6,072 bases of DNA from Prolixibacteraceae bacterium. GTDB lineage: Bacteria > Bacteroidota > Bacteroidia > Bacteroidales > Prolixibacteraceae. Positions 1 to 5,211 of the stretch are shown here, piece after piece (position 1 is the stretch's first letter; each line of letters opens with the position of its first letter). The DNA lies in NCBI GenBank assembly GCA_016931875.1, contig JAFGDX010000400.1:1-6072 (forward strand), read 5' to 3'. The notes below the pieces were generated by a model. That model ran no database searches, was not told where the DNA came from, and saw only the letters and a list, made by a program, of their open reading frames with translations. Both the position numbers and the translations under genes were made by a program.

Positions 1-830
1 ACCTGTGCAATTCGTTTGATTCCGCCAATGATAACAAAACCAAGAAGGACTGCCAGAATTCCGCCGGTAAGCATGTGGTTGATTCCAAATGTTTCGAAAA
101 GCGAATTGGAAATACTGTTGATTTGGGGCAAATTGCCTGTTCCGAACGAAGATAAAATGGTGGCAACGGCAAAAATTACGGCCAGCCATTTCATGTCAAC
201 TGTTTTTTTTGTAAGGCGTAAAAATTTGTCTTTGTGAGTGGCGGTTTCTTCTTCACCAATTTGTTCTTCAATTGCTTTCAGAAGATTGTCTTTTCCCCAA
301 ATATTTTTCTTTTCAATGGAGGATATTTTTTTTACCAGCTCCTGTGATAATCCCGCCTGGGAAAATTGTTCTAAAGAGGAGTTGTTTAGCTTGTATTTAA
401 CCAGCCGGTTTTTCATGTAATACATCGGGCCGCCAGAGATTGAGCCATCTTCAGCCTTTTCGCGGTATTTGTGCGAAAGGGTTACTTCAACAAACTTGGT
501 GGTCATTCCCACGGCAGCGGTCACCAACATCCAGAACAAAGCCGCCGGACCGCCCAGGTGAATGGCCAAAGCTACACCGGCAATATTTCCTGTTCCAACG
601 GTTCCTGAAAGTGCAGTGGTTAATGCCTGAAAATGCGATGTGTCTCCCTGATCGCCTTCTTTATCAAATTTTCCGCGTACAATGCGAAGTGAATGTTTCA
701 GATAGCGAAATTGCGGAAATTTCAGATAAATGGTAAAAAAAATTCCGGTTCCGAGCAGTAAAAAAACGAACCACTGTGATCCGCCAATATAACCATCAAT
801 TAAGGAAAGGATTTCATTCAGTTTGTTCAT
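1..830 (-). CDS. Alanine/glycine:cation symporter (AGCS family), N-terminal part, cut by window edge
   Basis: Inner-membrane sodium- (or proton-) coupled importer of alanine or glycine, with an APC/LeuT-like fold. The first 276 codons are present and the C-terminal part lies outside the window. The start is ATG at 828-830, giving [16 protein letters not shown]. The family signature lies at about residues 68-90 and includes [19 protein letters not shown]. It is followed by [11 protein letters not shown] (91-101), GGPMYYMKN (133-141) and, after a gap, [21 protein letters not shown] (213-233). Hydrophobic segments are at about 19-36, 70-92, 95-112, 214-232 and 255-270. Residues 142-212 form a charged, hydrophilic insert where classical AGCS proteins have only a short loop. 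No Shine-Dalgarno sequence is visible, and the leader contains inverted repeats. The family call is secure; substrate (alanine, glycine or both) and coupling ion cannot be decided from sequence. Confidence 0.95.
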   Translation of the reverse strand, partial: MNKLNEILSLIDGYIGGSQWFVFLLLGTGIFFTIYLKFPQFRYLKHSLRIVRGKFDKEGDQGDTSHFQALTTALSGTVGTGNIAGVALAIHLGGPAALFWMLVTAAVGMTTKFVEVTLSHKYREKAEDGSISGGPMYYMKNRLVKYKLNNSSLEQFSQAGLSQELVKKISSIEKKNIWGKDNLLKAIEEQIGEEETATHKDKFLRLTKKTVDMKWLAVIFAVATILSSFGTGNLPQINSISNSLFETFGINHMLTGGILAVLLGFVIIGGIKRIAQ

Positions 831-854
831 TACAGGCAGTTTTTATGAAATGAG

Positions 855-868
855 TGCTAAAAATAGCA
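855..868. repeat. Short palindrome TGCTA-AAAA-TAGCA upstream of the symporter start
   Basis: A perfect 5-bp inverted repeat, TGCTA (855-859) and TAGCA (864-868), is separated by AAAA and lies 24 bases before the symporter ATG. In the symporter mRNA it would be a small hairpin with a UUUU loop. It could equally be a small operator half-site pair or chance in an AT-rich spacer. Confidence 0.3.
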
Positions 869-879
869 ATCTCTTTCTA

Positions 880-929
880 TTTCAGAAAACGCAAAGTTCC
901 CCGTGTGGGAAGTATTTTATTTTCTGAAA
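880..929 (-). repeat. Nested inverted repeat in the leader region of the AGCS symporter gene
   Basis: Perfect 10-bp arms TTTCAGAAAA (880-889) and TTTTCTGAAA (920-929) enclose a second perfect inverted repeat, TTCCC (897-901) and GGGAA (907-911), around a 5-base loop CGTGT. The structure ends 50 bases upstream of the symporter start codon and lies on the far side of the start from any gene in either direction. It could fold in the symporter mRNA leader or form a two-part protein-binding site in DNA. No known riboswitch class was recognised. The symmetry is directly visible; any regulatory role is inference. Confidence 0.6.
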
Positions 930-1007
930 GATCATATTTAGGTTATGGTTTTGTATTATTTGAAACTTCATTGCTGATTTTGTGTGTTTTATGTCAAATT
1001 AATCTCT

Positions 1008-1015
1008 TATTTTTG
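1008..1015 (+). promoter_or_regulatory. Putative Bacteroidetes -7 promoter element for the acidic protein/PspC unit
   Basis: TATTTTTG matches the Bacteroidetes primary-sigma -7 consensus TAnnTTTG exactly. A weak -33 candidate, TGTG, lies at 983-986, 21 bases upstream. This would place the transcript start near 1020 and give a leader of about 65 bases before the ATG at 1086. On the opposite strand, positions 995-1002 read TTAATTTG, a one-mismatch version that could serve the symporter gene. Consensus match only; no start site is known. Confidence 0.45.
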
Positions 1016-1085
1016 TGAAAGGAAATAGTGAGATAAAAAATATTGGTTGTATCCATTCGTTATTTAATTCATAAAAAACAAAGCT

Positions 1086-1343
1086 ATGTTACCACGATTT
1101 TTATTAGCCGACAATTCACTGGAGACCCCGGATACCATTTTTGTGGTCCATACAGAAAATCCCCGTTTTATTATTGAAGCCGATATTGATGATTTTTGGA
1201 GCAACCAGGAAATTCACTGGATTGACGGCGAACCGGGTGACGAGGATTTAATTTCGCAACTGGTGGAGGAAGCAGAAGATTTTCTGGAGAGAGAATTTGA
1301 GAACGAAGAGTTGCTTGACGAAGACGAGAACGAAGAGGAATAG
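1086..1343 (+). CDS. Small, highly acidic conserved-looking protein of unknown function
   Basis: An 85-residue protein with no recognised domain. About 30 of its 85 residues are Asp or Glu against only 3 Arg and no Lys, so it is strongly negative. The N-terminal half (MLPRFLLADN..., IFVVHTENPRFI, residues 1-29) looks like a compact mixed fold with beta-strand character. The C-terminal stretch from about residue 52 is a Glu-rich helix or disordered tail ending in EDENEEE. There is no signal peptide or membrane segment, so it is probably cytoplasmic. The start is ATG at 1086 after an A-rich leader without a Shine-Dalgarno sequence. The stop lies 2 bases before the PspC gene, and the GAAGAGGAA codons at its end provide that gene's ribosome site, so the two are very probably cotranscribed and translationally coupled. 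From memory, similar small proteins occur in other Bacteroidetes, but this was not checked. Confidence 0.8.
   Translation: MLPRFLLADNSLETPDTIFVVHTENPRFIIEADIDDFWSNQEIHWIDGEPGDEDLISQLVEEAEDFLEREFENEELLDEDENEEE
1336..1340 (+). promoter_or_regulatory. Shine-Dalgarno-like site for the PspC gene inside the preceding coding sequence
   Basis: AGGAA-type purine sequence (AGAGGAA, 1334-1340) lies 5 bases before the ATG at 1346 and is formed by the last Glu codons of the acidic protein gene. Strong Shine-Dalgarno sequences are uncommon in this phylum, so it may be a by-product of the Glu-rich tail, but the spacing is right for initiation and supports the chosen PspC start. Confidence 0.45.
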
Positions 1344-1345
1344 TT

Positions 1346-1561
1346 ATGCAGATTGAAAGCAGGCCCAAAAGATTGTACCGCTCGCGCGACAGGATTCTTG
1401 GCGGAGTCCTCGCGGGTTTTGCTGAGTATATAAATGCTGATGTTACTTTAATCCGGGTGGTTTATGTTTTGCTTTCCATATTGTCGGCAGCTTTCCCGGG
1501 TTTACTGGTGTATGTTATTTTTTGGGCGGTCACTCCCGAAAAACCTCTGAACCAGGATTAG
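1346..1561 (+). CDS. PspC-domain small membrane protein
   Basis: A 71-residue protein consisting of almost nothing but a PspC domain (Pfam PF04024 type). The characteristic opening KRLYRSRDRILGGVLAGFAEY (residues 8-28) is followed by ADVTLIRVVYVLLSIL (31-46) and a hydrophobic hairpin ending in VYVIFWAVTPEKP (55-67). One or two membrane passes lie within about 35-62. In proteobacteria PspC belongs to the phage-shock envelope-stress response with PspA and PspB. In Bacteroidetes the domain often occurs in small stand-alone proteins, and no pspA or pspB is present here, so the stress role is inference from the family. The start ATG at 1346 is 2 bases after the stop of the acidic protein gene. A terminator-like hairpin follows 38 bases after the stop. 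Confidence 0.93.
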   Translation: MQIESRPKRLYRSRDRILGGVLAGFAEYINADVTLIRVVYVLLSILSAAFPGLLVYVIFWAVTPEKPLNQD

Positions 1562-1598
1562 CTTCAATTTATTTCTGAGGAAATCAATCGACAAGGCA

Positions 1599-1635
1599 AG
1601 CGTTTTTTACTTAATGTAAAAATTGGCTGTTTTTT
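1599..1635 (+). terminator. Probable rho-independent terminator of the acidic protein/PspC unit
   Basis: The inner stem is a perfect 7-bp inverted repeat, TTTTTAC (1604-1610) and GTAAAAA (1616-1622), with loop TTAAT. An internal loop separates it from a lower stem of AGC (1599-1601) with GCT (1626-1628). A run of six T follows at 1630-1635. The stem is AT-rich, so it is weaker than a classical terminator. Its position between two convergent genes supports the call. Confidence 0.45.
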
Positions 1636-1671
1636 GAAAATCATTCCCTATTATTACGGAGTACATTTCCC

Positions 1672-2802
1672 TTATTTTATCAGTTTATTTTCCATGTACA
1701 CATGAATATTTCCGTTCCAGGGTTTGGAACAGATGTCGATATCACCGTCGCCGTCCACGTCGGCAGCTTTGGCTTCGTGGCAGCGATAGCCTTCCAGAAT
1801 GACATGTTTTATCCAGTTTCCGGCTTTTCCATCTGCATTTTCCCAAATAATCCACTGGTGTGTTCCCTGTGTCATGGGGCCGCCGCCGCTGAATACATCT
1901 TCATCGCCGTCGTTGTCAAAATCGCATACCGCCAGCGAGTGAAAATCCTGCCCGGTTGAGTTTTCCGAAATGAGATGAAATTTCCATTTGTTGCCGTCGC
2001 GCCGGTTTTCCCACCAAAACACGCGGGTGTCGGCCGTGTCGCATTCCGCTTCCACAATGTCGTTGTCGCCGTCATTGTCGAGGTCGGTTACCCAGGTTTT
2101 TAACGCCAGTCCGTATTGTCCTGCACGCGAACCGCCATCGGGAATTAAAAACGGGTGCACGGTCCATGAAAAACCGGTTCCTGAATTGTTCTCAAACCAG
2201 CTGCTTCCCTGCACAATATCCAAATCACCGTCGTTATCCAAATCACCGTATCCTTTGGGATCAACTCCCCCGTGAATTCCGTCACCGATAATAATATGTT
2301 CCCATCGCTGATTGTTTTCGCCGCTGGTGTTATACCAAACCAAATATGGATTGTTAACATCGTTGCTGTTGGCAATAATGTCTTTTTTACCGTCTCCGTT
2401 TACATCGGCCGCCACATTATCATGGCACGAAATGGTAAAACTGTTACGAAAGGGGAACCGCGAATTTTTTGCATCACCCGTGTTTTCATACCACCCGGTA
2501 CCCACTACAAAATCTGTTTCCCCATCGTTGTTCACATCCAGGGGGCAACCGCCAACATCCGTCTGTGCACCTTCTCCAAGCGGATGAAAAGTCCATTCAT
2601 CAGCCGATATATATTCAAACCACGATAACTTTCCGCGTTCGCCAAAAATCCAGTCCAAATCACCATCTTCATCCAAATCAACCAGAGCTGTTTGCCCCAT
2701 TTTACTTCCATATTCACCAATTTTATGAAATTCAAATTCAGGAAATTGCGCAACGGATGAAACAACTGAGAAACATATGGCCAGAGTGAGTGATGCTTTC
2801 AT
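1672..2802 (-). CDS. Secreted FG-GAP/VCBS-repeat protein, predicted seven-bladed beta-propeller
   Basis: A 376-residue protein with an N-terminal signal peptide (MKASLTLAICFSVVSSVAQ) and probable cleavage after Ala18, leaving Gln19. The mature part is built of seven repeats, each with a calcium-binding DxDxDGxxD-type loop: residues 42-50 (DLDEDGDLD), 89-97, 133-141, 187-195, 240-248, 294-302 and 348-356 (DVDGDGDID). They are spaced 44-54 residues apart. Most repeats also end in an aromatic strand of the type W-F/Y/W-E-N (SWFEY, GWYEN, SWFEN, FWWEN, IIWEN). Seven repeats fit an integrin-alpha-like propeller. No catalytic domain, membrane anchor or type IX secretion C-terminal domain follows; the protein ends 20 residues after the last loop. 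The start ATG at 2800-2802 follows a run of A. It is divergent from surE and convergent with the PspC gene. The ligand or partner is unknown. Confidence 0.88.
   Translation of the reverse strand: MKASLTLAICFSVVSSVAQFPEFEFHKIGEYGSKMGQTALVDLDEDGDLDWIFGERGKLSWFEYISADEWTFHPLGEGAQTDVGGCPLDVNNDGETDFVVGTGWYENTGDAKNSRFPFRNSFTISCHDNVAADVNGDGKKDIIANSNDVNNPYLVWYNTSGENNQRWEHIIIGDGIHGGVDPKGYGDLDNDGDLDIVQGSSWFENNSGTGFSWTVHPFLIPDGGSRAGQYGLALKTWVTDLDNDGDNDIVEAECDTADTRVFWWENRRDGNKWKFHLISENSTGQDFHSLAVCDFDNDGDEDVFSGGGPMTQGTHQWIIWENADGKAGNWIKHVILEGYRCHEAKAADVDGDGDIDICSKPWNGNIHVYMENKLIK
1735..2679 (-). repeat. Seven coding repeats specifying calcium-binding propeller loops
   Basis: The region from the first (2653-2679) to the last (1735-1761) Asp-rich loop contains seven divergent copies of a unit of about 132-162 bases. 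At the DNA level the loops stand out on the plus strand as recurrent GTC/ATC-rich stretches such as CACCGTCGTTATC. The copies have diverged too far for a DNA-level tandem duplication to be recent. The Asp of the loops is encoded by both GAT and GAC. Confidence 0.75.
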
Positions 2803-2816
2803 TTTTTTTGATGGTT

Positions 2817-2838
2817 TAGTACCCGAACTAATGTACTA
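2817..2838. repeat. Inverted repeat between the FG-GAP gene and surE, possible operator
   Basis: Perfect 6-bp arms TAGTAC (2817-2822) and GTACTA (2833-2838) are separated by 10 bases. An alternative, overlapping pairing is TTAGT (2816-2820) with ACTAA (2827-2831). It lies 15 bases upstream of the start codon of the divergent FG-GAP gene. It could be a regulator site or an mRNA hairpin for that gene; the arms are short enough for chance. Confidence 0.3.
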
Positions 2839-2938
2839 CAAATCCCCGGAATTTAAAAATACCGCAGAGCAAGGCTTTCAATCGCCAACTGTTGTAAACT
2901 ATGTTTTATTTTCCATTTTATGCCTCTGTTTTTATCAC

Positions 2939-2946
2939 TATCTTTG
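2939..2946 (+). promoter_or_regulatory. Putative promoter (-7 element) of the surE-lpxB-gldF operon
   Basis: TATCTTTG is an exact match to the Bacteroidetes -7 consensus TAnnTTTG. A -33-like TTTA is at 2917-2920, 18 bases upstream. It would give a short leader of roughly 15 bases before the ATG at 2966. It is the only exact match in the 163-base divergent spacer and it argues against a surE start upstream of this point. Confidence 0.5.
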
Positions 2947-2965
2947 TTTCCTATTCAAAAAAAGT

Positions 2966-3727
2966 ATGTCAGATAAACCATTTATATTAGTAACCAACGA
3001 CGATGGAATTCATGCCCGCGGCCTGCAGGAACTGGTGGAAGTAATGAAGTTTTTTGGCGATGTGGTTGTTATCTCTTCAGAGACTTCGATGTCCGGAAAA
3101 TCGTGTGCCATAACTGTCGATCAACCATTGAGGGCTGTTGAGATTGAAAAAATTCATGGGGTACCTACCTACAAAAGCAACGGAACTCCGGTTGACAGCG
3201 TAAAACTCAGTTTTAACAGTTTGTTTGAACGCAGTCCCGATTTTGTGGTTTCGGGAATCAATCACGGGGCCAATTCATCCATAAGCGTGATTTACAGCGG
3301 AACCATGGGAGCGGCAATTGAAGGGAGTTTGCACGGTGTTCCCTCCATTGGTTTTTCACTGGATGATTACAGTTCAACCGCCGATTTTTCAAAAGCAAAA
3401 ATTGTGGTGGCCAAAATTTTTCAGAGTGTTTTGGAAAACGGGTTGCCGCCCTTTACCTGTTTGAATGTTAATATTCCGAAAGGAAAACCAAAAGGAATAA
3501 AAGTGTGCCGGCAAACGCACGGAAAATGGGTGGAAGAGTTTGAAAAAAGAACCGATCCGCACGGCAGGGAATACCACTGGTTGTCGGGGTTTTTTAAGAA
3601 TTTTGAAGCCGAATCAACCGAAACAGATATTTATGCGCTGGAGAATAATTATGTAGCAGTTGTTCCCGTTACCATTGACATGACCTGCTACAAAACACTG
3701 GATGAACTGCAAAACTGGAAGTTTTAA
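2966..3727 (+). CDS. surE: 5'/3'-nucleotidase SurE
   Basis: Metal-dependent cytoplasmic phosphatase acting on nucleoside 5'- and 3'-monophosphates, 253 residues and so of normal family length. The N-terminal ILVTNDDGI (residues 7-15) carries the metal-binding Asp12 and Asp13. Ser41 in SETSMSGKSCAIT (38-50) and Asn99 in VVSGINHGAN (94-103) correspond by alignment from memory to the other metal ligands (Ser39 and Asn95 of the Thermotoga enzyme). SNGTPVDSVKLS (71-82) and YSGTMGAAIEG (110-120) are further family blocks. ATG 2966 was chosen because MSDKPFILVTNDDG is the usual SurE beginning. The frame is open upstream to an ATG at 2777, but that adds 63 unrelated residues and would start inside the FG-GAP gene. 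The stop TAA overlaps the next ATG by one base (TAATG). First gene of the operon. Confidence 0.96.
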   Translation: MSDKPFILVTNDDGIHARGLQELVEVMKFFGDVVVISSETSMSGKSCAITVDQPLRAVEIEKIHGVPTYKSNGTPVDSVKLSFNSLFERSPDFVVSGINHGANSSISVIYSGTMGAAIEGSLHGVPSIGFSLDDYSSTADFSKAKIVVAKIFQSVLENGLPPFTCLNVNIPKGKPKGIKVCRQTHGKWVEEFEKRTDPHGREYHWLSGFFKNFEAESTETDIYALENNYVAVVPVTIDMTCYKTLDELQNWKF

Positions 3728-4032
3728 TGCAACAGCGAAAAAAACAAAACCGTTTGGATAAAACTGGCATTGGCTTTTTGGCTGGTTTTTTGGTTCCGGT
3801 AATCATTTTTTTTGGGGTGTGGCTTTTTGGCGGGTACACTATTTCGTTTACAGATTACATTGAAAATTTATGGCATTTACACGCGCTGGTGAAATTGGGG
3901 AGTTTGTGTGTGTTTGCCAATTTGCTGGTTTTTATGGGATTTATCCGTTTGAAATTTGACAGATCGGCCAGAGGAGTTTTGGGAGCAACACTGATTTATG
4001 CCCTTATTGTTTTGATTTCGAGAGCATTTTAA
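3727..4032 (+). CDS. Small three-helix membrane protein of unknown function, between surE and lpxB
   Basis: A 101-residue protein with no recognised domain. The basic N-terminus (MQQRKKQNRLDK) is followed by three predicted membrane helices at about 14-35 (GIGFLAGFLVPVIIFFGVWL), 55-73 (VKLGSLCVFANLLVFMGFI) and 83-99 (GVLGATLIYALIVLISR). Basic residues after helices 2 and 3 (RLKFDRSAR and SR) and at the N-terminus suggest an N-in orientation. The start codon shares its A with the surE stop (TAATG), so translation is probably coupled. A 51-base gap then separates it from lpxB. Its place between surE and lpxB hints at an inner-membrane role in envelope biogenesis, but nothing in the sequence shows a specific activity. 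Small membrane proteins at this place occur in other Bacteroidetes, from memory. Confidence 0.85.
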   Translation: MQQRKKQNRLDKTGIGFLAGFLVPVIIFFGVWLFGGYTISFTDYIENLWHLHALVKLGSLCVFANLLVFMGFIRLKFDRSARGVLGATLIYALIVLISRAF

Positions 4033-4045
4033 AAGTATAAATATG

Positions 4046-4069
4046 TTTTGCGCTCCGGCGCCTTGGCGA
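4046..4069 (+). repeat. Three tandem GC-rich 8-bp units just upstream of lpxB
   Basis: TTTTGCGC (4046-4053), TCCGGCGC (4054-4061) and CTTGGCGA (4062-4069) share a pyrimidine-rich start and a GCG core in the same phase, followed by GAAATTATTTT. The block is sharply richer in GC than the AT-rich spacer around it. It resembles, from memory, the dispersed intergenic CTTTGCG-type repeats seen in Bacteroidetes genomes; that identity was not checked. It contains the self-complementary GGCGCC and a CGCC-TT-GGCG match. Confidence 0.5.
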
Positions 4070-4083
4070 GAAATTATTTTGAC

Positions 4084-5211
4084 ATGAAGTACTATCTCAT
4101 TGCAGGAGAAGCATCGGGAGATTTACACGGCTCGAACCTCATGAAAGCATTAAAAGAGCAGGACCCGCAAGCTGAATTCCGGTTTTTTGGAGGCGATTTA
4201 ATGCAAGCCGTTGGCGGAACATTGGTAAAACACTACCGCGAAATGGCTTTTATGGGGATTGTTAACGTTATCCTGAATTTAAAAACCATTGGGCGGAATC
4301 TCGAATTTTGCCGGAAAGATATTCTTCAGTTTCAACCTGATGTGGTTATTTTGATTGACTACCCCGGTTTTAACCTGCGCATGGCCGCATTTGCCAAACA
4401 AAACAACATCAAGGTTTTCTACTACATTTCACCCAAAGTGTGGGCGTGGAAAGAATACCGCGTTAAAAAAATCAAAACCTCTGTTGATGAAATGTTTACC
4501 ATTTTTCCTTTTGAAACCGAATTCTACAAAAAACACGGAATGGAAGTTCATTATGTGGGAAACCCACTGATGGATTCGCTCGGGGAGTTCAAAAAAGAAG
4601 CCTTAACACCGGAAGAATTTCGGCAAAAAAATGATTTTGATAATCGACCCTTGGTTGCGTTACTGGCCGGAAGCCGTGTGCAGGAAATAAAACGCACCAT
4701 GCCACTGATGGTAAAAATTGCCGGATTATACCCCGCTTTTCAGTTTGTGGTGGCCGGTGTAAAAAGTGTGGATAACGAATTGTATCAAAAATATTTGCAG
4801 AACACAGGCATTAAAATTATTTACAACCAAACGTACGATTTGCTGAATAATGCACACACTGCACTCGTGGCATCGGGTACAGCCGCGTTGGAAACGGCAC
4901 TTTTTAATGTGCCCCAAACCATAATTTACCGGGTGGAAGGCGGCTGGGTAACCGATTTTGTTTTCAGGAAACTGATTTTTACCATGGCCGGTGTTTCGTT
5001 GCCCAATATTATTATGGATCGCGAAATTGTCCGCGAATACATCCAGGTACAAATGACCTTCAAAAACGTAAAAAACGAAATGCAGAAACTGCTTTTTGAT
5101 GAAGAATACAGGAAGAAAATAAAAGCAGATTACCGGTGTTTAAAAGAATTTATGGGCGAACCGGGCTGTTCGGAAAGAGCGGCCGAAAAAATGATTTCAC
5201 TTTTAAAATGA
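4084..5211 (+). CDS. lpxB: Lipid-A-disaccharide synthase LpxB
   Basis: Glycosyltransferase family 19 enzyme that joins UDP-2,3-diacylglucosamine and lipid X to form the tetra-acyl disaccharide 1-phosphate of lipid A, acting on the cytoplasmic face of the inner membrane. At 375 residues it has the usual length. Family blocks run in order: YLIAGEASGDLHG (4-16); DVVILIDYPGFNLRMA (86-101) with the likely catalytic Asp92; YYISPKVWAWKEYRVKKI (113-130); VGNPLMDS (158-165); LLAGSRVQEIKR (193-204) with the conserved Arg198; ASGTAALETAL (263-273); and VSLPNIIMDREIVRE (304-318) with Asn308. ATG 4084 was chosen because MKYYLIAGEASGD is the normal family start; a TTG at 4048 would add 12 unrelated residues encoded by the 8-bp repeat. 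A 14-codon open frame from ATG 4043 ends in an ATGA overlap with this start. The lpxB stop itself overlaps the next gene by ATGA. Confidence 0.97.
   Translation: MKYYLIAGEASGDLHGSNLMKALKEQDPQAEFRFFGGDLMQAVGGTLVKHYREMAFMGIVNVILNLKTIGRNLEFCRKDILQFQPDVVILIDYPGFNLRMAAFAKQNNIKVFYYISPKVWAWKEYRVKKIKTSVDEMFTIFPFETEFYKKHGMEVHYVGNPLMDSLGEFKKEALTPEEFRQKNDFDNRPLVALLAGSRVQEIKRTMPLMVKIAGLYPAFQFVVAGVKSVDNELYQKYLQNTGIKIIYNQTYDLLNNAHTALVASGTAALETALFNVPQTIIYRVEGGWVTDFVFRKLIFTMAGVSLPNIIMDREIVREYIQVQMTFKNVKNEMQKLLFDEEYRKKIKADYRCLKEFMGEPGCSERAAEKMISLLK

Noticed and set aside
440..736. Open frame of 98 codons on the plus strand
   Set aside because: It lies antisense to the secure AGCS symporter coding sequence and its translation is low-complexity and unlike any family; a shadow frame.
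1171..1368. Minus-strand open frame of 65 codons opposite the acidic protein gene
   Set aside because: Antisense to a coupled gene pair, rich in Arg/Leu/Pro as expected of a complement of Glu-rich codons, with no plausible start context.
2272..2628. Plus-strand open frames of 91-118 codons opposite the FG-GAP gene
   Set aside because: They arise from the regular Asp-codon pattern read on the opposite strand; the minus-strand gene has clear domain repeats and a signal peptide.
2773..2802. Lipoprotein signal (LAIC) in the FG-GAP protein
   Set aside because: Cys10 follows a hydrophobic stretch that is too short, and Ile at -1 does not fit a lipobox. The longer signal peptide with cleavage after SVA (Ala18) fits better.
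2777..2965. Long N-terminal extension of SurE with a possible membrane segment (NYVLFSILCLCFYHYLCFLF)
   Set aside because: The frame is open but would start within the FG-GAP coding region, span the intergenic spacer and its promoter-like TATCTTTG, and add 63 residues not found in SurE proteins. The normal family start is MSDKPFILVTNDDG at 2966.
4048..4083. TTG start for lpxB giving 12 extra residues
   Set aside because: The extra residues are encoded by the 8-bp repeat block and have no family counterpart; ATG 4084 gives the canonical LpxB N-terminus.
5136..5207. GTG start for the 114-residue membrane protein
   Set aside because: It would overlap lpxB by 76 bases; ATG 5208 makes a standard ATGA overlap.
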